In this document: positions 30,167-36,821 of the stretch, piece after piece
How the letters are laid out: each line of letters opens with the position of its first letter
Numbering within the stretch: the first letter of the stretch is position 1
Origin: Rhodococcus sp. WMMA185
GTDB taxonomy: Bacteria > Actinomycetota > Actinomycetes > Mycobacteriales > Mycobacteriaceae
Length of the DNA: 64,000 bases
NCBI RefSeq assembly: GCF_001767395.1
Contig: NZ_CP017014.1
Location: 3,675,012-3,739,011 of the forward strand
Reading direction: 5' to 3'
Program-made: the position numbers and the translations under genes
The notes under the pieces: model-generated
Seen by the model: the letters and a program-made list of their open reading frames with translations, nothing else
The model's database searches: none
What the model was told of the DNA's origin: nothing

Positions 30167-30850
30167 TCAGGAATGGGAGAGGCAGACGAGGAAGTCGACC
30201 GTGCCGTGGTCCTCCACGGTCACGAACCCCAAGGACGGTGGCTGCACACCGAAATCGGTCCAGGTGACGGGAACGCTGCCCGACGCGATCAGGTTGTCGC
30301 CTGAATGGAGCACGTCCATGTCGACGGACACCGGGCGCGATTGGCCATCAAGGGTCAGCGTGCCCTCGGCGGTGACCTCACCCACCGATCCATCCGTCGG
30401 CAGATCAGACAAGTCCACCGGGGAGGAGAGCGCAAAGGTGGCGGTCGGGAAGGTGCCGGTGTCCAGAATGTTGTCACGGAACATCTGATCGCGAATGGAC
30501 ACGTCGGTGGTGATTGTCGAGACTTGCACGGTTACGTCGGCGGCAGTGAGCTCTTCTCCGTCGACAGTCGCCGTGCCGGTGACGTCGGGGGTGCTGCCGA
30601 CCACCCTGTTGTGGGCGCCGTTGAGATTCTCGTCGACGGTGTAGCCCGCCGCGGTCGTGTTTGCGCCACTCCCGGCGGTGACGGTCCAGTTGCCATCCAG
30701 CGTTCCGGTGGCGGCCTGCGCTCCTTCGGTAGATAGCGAGGCGGCAGGATCGTCATCCTCGACGATGAACGTGCCGTAGACCCAGGGACCCACGAGAAAC
30801 GCCAGGATCACAACGACAACCGCGCCAAGAATCCACCACCGCTTTTTCAT
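30167..30850 (-). CDS. YceI-family protein, membrane-anchored
   Basis: 227 aa. An N-terminal helix (ILGAVVVVILAFLVGPWVYG, ~res 8-27) anchors a YceI lipocalin-like beta-barrel. Family pattern: WTVTAGSGANTTAAGYTVDEN, VVGSTPDVTGTATV, FPTATFALSSPV, LTLDGQSRPVSVDM. YceI barrels bind polyisoprenoids or other amphiphiles. It is convergent with the second methyltransferase and divergent from the potassium channel gene. Confidence 0.88.
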   Translation of the reverse strand: MKKRWWILGAVVVVILAFLVGPWVYGTFIVEDDDPAASLSTEGAQAATGTLDGNWTVTAGSGANTTAAGYTVDENLNGAHNRVVGSTPDVTGTATVDGEELTAADVTVQVSTITTDVSIRDQMFRDNILDTGTFPTATFALSSPVDLSDLPTDGSVGEVTAEGTLTLDGQSRPVSVDMDVLHSGDNLIASGSVPVTWTDFGVQPPSLGFVTVEDHGTVDFLVCLSHS

Positions 30851-30943
30851 GCGGCCAGGTTAGTTGCAGTTGCAAAGGATGTCACCGAACCCGGACTCGG
30901 CGCATGCTGACCACCACCCGCCGCTGACCTATATTCGATCGTC

Positions 30944-31687
30944 ATGACTCTGGCACGTTGGCACCAATTGACCGGATGGCCCATGGCAGGGGCGGCCATC
31001 GCCTTCCTCTCCGCGTACGCCTGGTCAGTGCTGCAGCAGCCAACCGGCGATATACGAGTGTTGACCGACATGATCATGGGCGTGACCTGGGCCATGTTCG
31101 CAATCGACTACGTGGTGCGCTTCTCGTTGGCCGAGCGTCGGATGCACTGGTTTTTTAGGCATCTGCACGAGCTGATACTGGTTGTGCTGCCGATGCTGCG
31201 GCCCCTGCAGTTCCTGCGCCTCGTGATGCTCGTCGGTGTATTTCAGCGCACGGTCGGCGGGGCGCTTCGCGGCAAAGTCGTCGCTTTCGCGACCGGATCG
31301 ACGGTCCTGATGATTCTCGTCTCGTCCCTGGCCATGCTCGACGCCGAGCGCGGCAAACCTGGCGCCTCCATCACATCGTTTCCCGACGCCCTGTGGTGGG
31401 CTGTCGCCACGGTCACAACCGTGGGTTACGGGGACTACGCGCCGGTGACAAATATCGGCCGGCTGATCGCGCTCGGACTGATGATGGCGGGCATTGCCCT
31501 TCTCGGTGTGGTCACCGCGACGCTGGCGTCGTGGTTGTTGCAGCGTGTTGCCGAACAGGACGAGGCCAGCCAAGCCGTCACCCGCGCCGAGGTCAGGGCC
31601 TTGACCGAAGAGGTGTCTGCATTGCGGGCCGAACTCCTCACCGCCCGCGGCGCCCGATCAGACCAGGAACCTCGACCGGCCGACTAG
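30944..31687 (+). CDS. Voltage-gated-like potassium channel, ion-channel family
   Basis: 247 aa. A six-helix (KvAP-like) layout compressed at the N-terminus: helices at ~15-32 and ~42-58, an arginine-containing S4-like stretch (MLRPLQFLRLVMLVGVFQR), an S5 helix, the pore helix DALWWAVATVTTVGYGDYAPV with the K+ selectivity filter TVGYGD, then S6. The C-terminus is a coiled coil (VRALTEEVSALRAELL). Forms tetrameric K+ channels in the membrane. Monocistronic. Confidence 0.92.
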   Translation: MTLARWHQLTGWPMAGAAIAFLSAYAWSVLQQPTGDIRVLTDMIMGVTWAMFAIDYVVRFSLAERRMHWFFRHLHELILVVLPMLRPLQFLRLVMLVGVFQRTVGGALRGKVVAFATGSTVLMILVSSLAMLDAERGKPGASITSFPDALWWAVATVTTVGYGDYAPVTNIGRLIALGLMMAGIALLGVVTATLASWLLQRVAEQDEASQAVTRAEVRALTEEVSALRAELLTARGARSDQEPRPAD

Positions 31688-31692
31688 GTGCC

Positions 31693-32514
31693 TCAGACAC
31701 GTGACGTTCGGCGCCGAGATCTACGCCAGAACGGGATCTGCGGACTGCGGACCGATTTGAGATCTCCCCAGATGAGCCTGCGGAAAATCGGAACAATCTT
31801 GGGGAGGGCGACAACCATGTCCAACACTGCTTGTCTGCCGGCCCGTCGCATAACGCGCCACATCACCGATGGTCGCGCCAAACGAGGTCGGGACTCCAGG
31901 CTGTTCGGATCACCTCCGGCCATAGCCCGCCTCAGAGCCTCGTCGACGGCCTCGGGGTCGTTCCACACACTGCGAAATACCACGTCCCCTTGTGGATTGA
32001 TCACGTAGACCATGTTGGGCATGCCCCCATAGGCTCGGTGGACCTGGCCGTCGAGGTTGTCGATGAGGATGCGACGACCCTCCCGCTCTTCCCTGCGCAA
32101 CAAGGTGGCTGCGGCTGTCTTGTCGGCGAGGCTGCGATGTGGTCTGCAGTTTTGACCCGGGTGGGCCTCGCGGACATAGAGCACGAGGAACGCGACGTCA
32201 GGAAAGCGGTAGGCCAGCGCGTTCATCGTGGTGATGCCACTACCGAACATCGGGCAAGTGGCGCAACCGGTTTCCAGTACTACGTACCGGCCTCGGTAAT
32301 CAGACAACGCCACCTCGACTCCCTCGATGTCGGTGACGTGGAAATCCGGCGCCAGCTCGCCGATCTTCGGGCCGCCCAATTCCTTGCCCAGCGGATATTC
32401 GCCCGGGTCGAATCGGGCGTAGTTGTAGGCCAGCACTGCACGCTGGGTCGGGGAACGCGGTTGGCTCGAGGATTCCTGTGCGCTCGTCGGCGCCGAATCA
32501 GACGTGGTCATCAC
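31693..32514 (-). CDS. Deiodinase-like thioredoxin-fold protein
   Basis: 273 aa. The core IGELAPDFHVTDIEGVEVALSDYRGRYVVLE (in parts) is a peroxiredoxin/TlpA-type opening; then comes TGCATCPMFGSGITTMNALAYRF and FLVLYVREAHPGQN. This combination matches the iodothyronine-deiodinase-like family (PF00837), with Cys where vertebrate enzymes have selenocysteine. The active cysteines lie in GCATCPMF (~res 83-90). The C-terminal ~60 residues are arginine-rich and amphipathic. Last gene of a leftward operon headed by TetR and three methyltransferases, starting 13 bp after the preceding stop. Probably a redox enzyme; reductive dehalogenation is possible but not shown. Confidence 0.7.
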   Translation of the reverse strand: MMTTSDSAPTSAQESSSQPRSPTQRAVLAYNYARFDPGEYPLGKELGGPKIGELAPDFHVTDIEGVEVALSDYRGRYVVLETGCATCPMFGSGITTMNALAYRFPDVAFLVLYVREAHPGQNCRPHRSLADKTAAATLLRREEREGRRILIDNLDGQVHRAYGGMPNMVYVINPQGDVVFRSVWNDPEAVDEALRRAMAGGDPNSLESRPRLARPSVMWRVMRRAGRQAVLDMVVALPKIVPIFRRLIWGDLKSVRSPQIPFWRRSRRRTSRV

Positions 32515-32527
32515 TGCTCCTTGCTTG

Positions 32528-33271
32528 CTAGTCGATGCGGGTGGCGTGCAGCGCCCAAAATGGCATGTGCACCAGATGGTCTTCCAGCAGCGGCGCTACG
32601 ACTTGGAATGCCTCCAACAAAGGCTTCATCCGCTCCAACCATCGCGGGTCGCTGATCAGCGTGGACATCTTGGCGAAGACTTCGGGGGTGAAGCGGGCTT
32701 GGTAGGTGGTGGTCCCCAGATAGTCGATTCGCCAGCCAGACGCCGGAAGCACCCGCTCGAAGTCTTCGGCCGAAAACCCAGGCAGCTCTATGCCGTTGAC
32801 GTTGTGGCTACCGAACTCGAACATGAACAATCGTGCTCCGGGTTTGGTGGCCCGGTGCAAGGCAAGCAAGTACCGCTTCTGGGTGTCTTCGTCTTCCTCG
32901 AACGTGTGGAAGAACGCGCTGTCGACAACAGTGTCGAACCGACCCTCGAGCCCGTCGAGCGCGATCGCGTCGGCCACCTGAAAGTCCACTGTGACCCCGG
33001 CAGTCTGCGCGTTGTGTTTGGCCTGCTCGATAGCCGTGGGCGAAGCGTCGATCCCCGTGACCGAGTAGCCTTTCGACGCGAAGTAGATCGCATGGTGGCC
33101 CGGCCCGGTCCCAGGGTCGAGCACCTCGCCGCGCAGAGCGCCGTAGGCCACCAACTCCTGCACCACCGGCTGCGGACCACCGATGTCCCATGGCGTCAAC
33201 GTCGACGCGCCGTCGGCTGCCTGGCCGCTTCGGTACAGTGCGTCGAAATCTGTTATCGGAGAACTAGACAT
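32528..33271 (-). CDS. Class I SAM-dependent methyltransferase (operon copy 2)
   Basis: 247 aa. Begins MSSSPITDFDALYRSG, with PWDIGGPQPVVQELV, SAM motif I GEVLDPGTGPGHHAIYFASKG, VTGIDASPTAIEQAK, and the DTVVDSAFFHTF segment. The overall pattern resembles the TehB/thiopurine/halide-type small methyltransferases that detoxify nucleophilic or heterocyclic compounds. Motif I has Pro-Gly-Thr-Gly-Pro instead of the usual Gly-Cys-Gly. It is a tandem duplicate of the gene at 33396. Cotranscribed with the deiodinase-like gene (13-bp gap). Confidence 0.85.
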   Translation of the reverse strand: MSSSPITDFDALYRSGQAADGASTLTPWDIGGPQPVVQELVAYGALRGEVLDPGTGPGHHAIYFASKGYSVTGIDASPTAIEQAKHNAQTAGVTVDFQVADAIALDGLEGRFDTVVDSAFFHTFEEDEDTQKRYLLALHRATKPGARLFMFEFGSHNVNGIELPGFSAEDFERVLPASGWRIDYLGTTTYQARFTPEVFAKMSTLISDPRWLERMKPLLEAFQVVAPLLEDHLVHMPFWALHATRID

Positions 33272-33395
33272 GATTCCTACTCCTCAGTGTCGGTTCATTG
33301 CTGGTGCGCCGTCGAATGCGGTCTGGACAACCCGATTGACCACCCCAACCCTCGAGACCCGAGAGAGCTTTCAAATGCGCTGACCAAAGCAAGGA

Positions 33396-34133
33396 TTAGT
33401 CGATACGCGTAGCGTGGACGGACCAGAACGGCATGTGCACCACGTCCTCTTTCAGCAGCGGTGCTATGGCTTGGAATTGCTCCTGGACAGGCTTCATCAT
33501 CTCTACCCACTCCGGGTCGCTGATCTGTGCGGACAGGCTGGCAAAGATCTCCGGGGTGAAGTGGTCTTGGTAAGTGGTGGTCCCCAGATAGTCGATGCGC
33601 CAGCCCGAAGCCGGGAGCACCTGCCGGAAGTCTTCTGCCGATAACCCTCGAAGCTCCACACCGTTGACGTTGTGGCGACCGAACTCGAACATGAATAGCC
33701 GCGCTCCGGGTCTTGTGGCCCGGTGCAGGGCCTGCATGTACCGGTTCTGGGTGTCTTCGTCTTCCTGGAAGGTGTGGTAGAGCGCGCTGTCGACGACGGT
33801 GTCGAACCGACCCTCGAACCCATCGAGCGTGGTGGCGTCGGCCAATTGAAAGTCCACTGTCACACCGGCAGTCTGCGCGTTGCGTTTGGCCTGTTCGATC
33901 GCCGCGGGCGAAGAGTCTATCCCCGTGACCGAGTAGCCCTTGGACGCGAAGTAGATCGCATGATGGCCTAGCCCGGTCCCCGAGTCGAGCACCTCGCCGC
34001 GCAAAGCGCCGTAGGCCACCAACTCCTTCACCACCGGCTGCGGACCGCCGATGTCCCAAGGTATCAACGTAGACGCGTTGTGTCTCGCCTCATCGCTGCG
34101 GTACAGGGCGTCGAAATTTATTCGTGGAGACAT
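33396..34133 (-). CDS. Class I SAM-dependent methyltransferase (operon copy 1)
   Basis: 245 aa; a close paralogue of the gene at 32528 across its whole length (FDALYRS, PWDIGGPQPVVKELVAYGALRGEVLD, SGTGLGHHAIYFASKGYSVTGID in parts, and an identical MPFWSVHATRID-type end). Motif I reads DSGTGLGHH here against DPGTGPGHH in the copy. The GAGGAGTAGG leader before each start is also duplicated. Second structural gene of the operon, 38 bp after the methyltransferase at 34172. Substrate unknown. Confidence 0.85.
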   Translation of the reverse strand: MSPRINFDALYRSDEARHNASTLIPWDIGGPQPVVKELVAYGALRGEVLDSGTGLGHHAIYFASKGYSVTGIDSSPAAIEQAKRNAQTAGVTVDFQLADATTLDGFEGRFDTVVDSALYHTFQEDEDTQNRYMQALHRATRPGARLFMFEFGRHNVNGVELRGLSAEDFRQVLPASGWRIDYLGTTTYQDHFTPEIFASLSAQISDPEWVEMMKPVQEQFQAIAPLLKEDVVHMPFWSVHATRID

Positions 34134-34171
34134 GTCTCCTACTCCTCAGTGTTTTCTCGAGCAGTGTCCAT

Positions 34172-34753
34172 TCATTGCGGACGGCGCCGTAGCCAGTACC
34201 AGGTGCCGCCGATGGCATGGCTGAACACAAGCCGCTTGATGACGAAGTCTTTGGGCTCGGTGCGTTCGACGACGAAGTCGCGACTGAACACGTCGGCGAT
34301 CTCGCCGTGCTTGATGCGGATGCCCTCCCACATCATCAACGGTGTCCCCGCCTCCACGACCGCGGCCAACTCCGCCGCATAGGTGGGTTTGGCTGCGGCA
34401 GGCAGGGAGTGATAGCAGCCCATGTCCAACACAAGGTCGATCGGTTTGCCTATGTCGAGCTGCGATAGTTTGGTCGCGTCGCCTTCCAGGAAGGCCGCCC
34501 CGCCAACGCCCTCGGCGGCACGCCGCGCACGCTCGATGGCGGTGGCCGAGAAGTCGACGCCGGTGGCCTGCCAGCCGTGCTTGGCCAGGTAGATCACGTT
34601 GGTGCCGGTGCCGCAGCCGACATCGAGTGCGTGCCCAGGCGGCAACGCGTCCTCGCCTTCGACGGCGTCGCACAGTTGCTCAGGAGGCGGGGTGTCCCAC
34701 AATGGCCGGCCGAGCCGGTAGAACGTGTCGAACACGGTGTGGCGCCAACTCAT
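34172..34753 (-). CDS. Class I SAM-dependent methyltransferase, short form
   Basis: 193 aa. N-terminal FDTFYRLGRPLWDTPPPEQL, SAM motif I HALDVGCGTGTNVIYLAKHG, ATGVDFSATAIERAR, and DLVLDMGCYHSLP. Related in layout to the two longer methyltransferases downstream but diverged and ~50 aa shorter. The start (ATG 34753, with GGGGG 8 bp before it) lies 74 bp inside the 3' end of the tetR gene, an unusually long overlap that implies translational coupling or a recently extended tetR end. Confidence 0.85.
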   Translation of the reverse strand: MSWRHTVFDTFYRLGRPLWDTPPPEQLCDAVEGEDALPPGHALDVGCGTGTNVIYLAKHGWQATGVDFSATAIERARRAAEGVGGAAFLEGDATKLSQLDIGKPIDLVLDMGCYHSLPAAAKPTYAAELAAVVEAGTPLMMWEGIRIKHGEIADVFSRDFVVERTEPKDFVIKRLVFSHAIGGTWYWLRRRPQ

Positions 34754-35384
34754 GGTCGGCCCCCTTTTGGTCGATCGGCGGTGTGTGGCTCAGGTCGCCG
34801 AGCAGATAGCGCTGCAGGGTGGCCCCCAGATCGGCGGCGACGAGCTCACGGGGATGGGAAGCCAGCGGCTCGACACCGATGATGTAGCGCGCCAACGTCA
34901 GACCGACGATCTGCGACATCACCAGCCCGGCACGGTAATCGGCGTGATCGGTATCCAAGTGCTCGGCTATGGGAATGACGATATTGCGCGTGAGGAACTC
35001 ACGCACCAGCCGCGCGGCTTCCGGTTCCGAGGTCGCAGCGCGGATCATGCCGACGATGGGTCGGCGGCGAACCTCGTCGTCGAGGACATCTAGCACGACG
35101 GTGGCCAATCGCACCCCGGCGCTGTCGCGCTCACCGCTGGTGACGTGATCGATCAGCGCACCCGGATCGATCGGCAACTCGACCACGGCGATGAACAGAT
35201 CGAGCTTGGTACCGAAGTAGTGGCTCACCAACGTCGGGTCCACTTCGGCCTCGAGTGCGATCTGTCGCATCGAGGTGCGGTCGTAGCCCAGCTGGGCAAA
35301 TTGTTTTCGGGCGGTTTCCTCGATCAGGGACCGGGTGGTGTTGGGTCCCGGGCGGCGCCCCGTCCGCTTGGCAGGACGTTTCAT
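34680..35384 (-). CDS. TetR-family regulator heading the methyltransferase operon
   Basis: 234 aa. HTH at residues ~33-55: TSMRQIALEAEVDPTLVSHYFGTKLDLF. The ligand domain is TetR_C-like and contains RRPIVGMIRAATSEPEAARLVREFL. The last ~25 residues (DHELAPHRVRHVLPARPAIV) overlap the next gene in another frame and look non-homologous, so the C-terminus may have been extended. Two overlapping 20-bp palindromes lie 25-60 bp upstream of the ATG and probably bind this protein. Confidence 0.88.
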   Translation of the reverse strand: MKRPAKRTGRRPGPNTTRSLIEETARKQFAQLGYDRTSMRQIALEAEVDPTLVSHYFGTKLDLFIAVVELPIDPGALIDHVTSGERDSAGVRLATVVLDVLDDEVRRRPIVGMIRAATSEPEAARLVREFLTRNIVIPIAEHLDTDHADYRAGLVMSQIVGLTLARYIIGVEPLASHPRELVAADLGATLQRYLLGDLSHTPPIDQKGADHELAPHRVRHVLPARPAIVGHPAS

Positions 35385-35408
35385 GGCTCAAACCTTCCAC
35401 GACCACCG

Positions 35409-35444
35409 AATTCAGTATGTGCAGAATTCAGTGTACGCAGAATT
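35409..35444. promoter_or_regulatory. Double palindromic operator upstream of the TetR/methyltransferase operon
   Basis: Two 20-bp sites, AATTCAGTATGTGCAGAATT (35409-35428) and AATTCAGTGTACGCAGAATT (35425-35444), share the central AATT and repeat every 16 bp. The second is symmetric at 16 of 20 positions. Typical of cooperative TetR dimer-pair binding. Confidence 0.65.
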
Positions 35445-35794
35445 ACGACTCAGCGGCACACCCGCATTGGCGCGGTTTCGGGGTGTGATTCGACCGAACA
35501 CTCCTATATCCGCGCGCGACCCCCCTCACCCCTGGGAGAGAGAGAACCAGTGACCGGGCGGAGTGGTGCCGGCTAAGACTTGCAGTGATTTCGACCCCCT
35601 TAACCCTTGGCGTTCACCAGTCCCGCAGGGCCGGCGAGGGCGTCGTGGGCTCGGCTTCACGGGCGTGGCGTGGCTTCCCTCAGGATGGTCGTCTTCGGTG
35701 TTAGCCTCCCTCATACCCCGGGGGGTTTGCTCGCACTCTTTCGCGATTCCGCCGGCGCATGCCCGCATACGGAGAACGAGGGAAAGGGAAGTCC
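35445..35794. other. Intergenic region between TetR operon and secreted protein
   Basis: About 350 bp with no supported gene. The part nearest the secreted gene has a C-rich CATACCCCGGGGGG stretch and a T-rich ACTCTTTCGCGATT; promoters for the divergent genes must lie here, but I cannot place them. Confidence 0.4.
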
Positions 35795-36253
35795 TTGATC
35801 AAGCCAGTACGTGCCGCCGTTACCGCAGTCTTGGCCGCACCGCTCCTCGCCATCGCCTTCGCGATGCCCGCCAACGCCGCCGCCGGAGACGTCAACCTCA
35901 CCGCCGACGTCCAGGGCAATGACGTCTGGGTCACCATCAGCAACGACAGCGCAGGGATCGTCGGCTGCGAGTGGCGGGCCTGGGACGACGACATCGAGCA
36001 GTTCCAGGCGTCGGTCCGGTACTTTGCCCTACCCGGCGAGTCTTGGACTTCAGCACCCCTGCCCGACGGCGACTACAAGATCAGTTGGTGGTGCGCCGAC
36101 TTCCCCAACGCGGACGAGTGGTGGGGTACGGGTGACATCGAGATGCAGGCCGACACAGCAGATCCGACGCCGGTTACCGCCCCGATTCCTGTCGACACCG
36201 GCATCTTCGGGAGCCTCGGCAGTTCCGAGACCGGCAGCCTCGGCAGTTCCTAA
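35795..36253 (+). CDS. Small secreted two-cysteine protein with GSLGSS tail
   Basis: 152 aa from TTG 35795, chosen because GAGGGAAAGGGAA precedes it and the protein then starts directly with a signal peptide (LIKPVRAAVTAVLAAPLLAI...ANA); ATG 35759 is the alternative. The mature part is acidic and has only two cysteines, in VGCEWRA and SWWCADF. Segments VWVTISND and LPDGDYKISWWC align with the secreted proteins at 39776, 61717 and 62475. It ends FGSLGSSETGSLGSS, two copies of the tail motif. No membrane anchor or LPXTG. Predicted disulfide-bonded beta-sandwich; function unknown. Confidence 0.75.
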   Translation: MIKPVRAAVTAVLAAPLLAIAFAMPANAAAGDVNLTADVQGNDVWVTISNDSAGIVGCEWRAWDDDIEQFQASVRYFALPGESWTSAPLPDGDYKISWWCADFPNADEWWGTGDIEMQADTADPTPVTAPIPVDTGIFGSLGSSETGSLGSS

Positions 36254-36263
36254 CCGCCCCATC

Positions 36264-36294
36264 CTGGCCCGGCACCATCACATAGTCGGGCCAG
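36264..36294 (+). terminator. Hairpin after the secreted GSLGSS-tail gene
   Basis: CTGGCCCG and CGGGCCAG, an 8-bp perfect stem with a 15-base loop, 11 bp past the stop. No U-tract. Confidence 0.6.
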
Positions 36295-36391
36295 AAGCAT
36301 GTTCGGCCACGGGTAATAACAGCTGGCTACGCCGTGGTGGTGATCTGGACGACTCCCGGGCGGGACGGTCGACTGGAGTCTGACTCGGCGT

Positions 36392-36429
36392 AAAAATAGC
36401 CCCTCACCCGTATCCACAGGCGAGGGGCT
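36392..36429 (-). terminator. Rho-independent terminator of tRNA-Ser(CGA)
   Basis: On the minus strand AGCCCCTC and GAGGGGCT form an 8-bp stem followed by ATTTTTA, directly after the tRNA 3' end. Confidence 0.85.
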
Positions 36430-36430
36430 T

Positions 36431-36521
36431 TGGCGGTGGCGGAGGGATTTGAACCCTCGGACGGGGGTTACCCGTCACACGCTTTCGAGGCGTGCTCCTT
36501 AGGCCGCTCGGACACGCCACC
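36431..36521 (-). tRNA. tRNA-Ser(CGA)
   Basis: 91 nt with encoded CCA. The acceptor stem GGTGGCG pairs with CGCCACC; the anticodon loop CTCGAAA gives CGA (reads UCG). Long class II variable arm and TTCAAAT T-loop. Confidence 0.95.
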
Positions 36522-36821
36522 GCCGGAGACTTTACCGGACTTGCGACCGAGATCGAAATCGGCCGTTGAGCAGACTCTTGCCGGGCAGCGGCGCATCGAC
36601 GCAGTGCGTCGGACGCCACTTCCTTGCGGGCGTACCGACGGGCGGCCTCGACAATTCGCGCCCACGGCGGCAATCTACTACAGGAAGTCGTATAAACCTT
36701 GCTGGCCGCACACCTCCGCCTCGAGGTCCCGGGGTGGGCATGGGGGTTCTTGCCTACCCATCGGCGCGATAACGTGAGGTAGCTGCGGCCATGCAGCCAT
36801 ACCGACAGGTGCGATGAGGAC

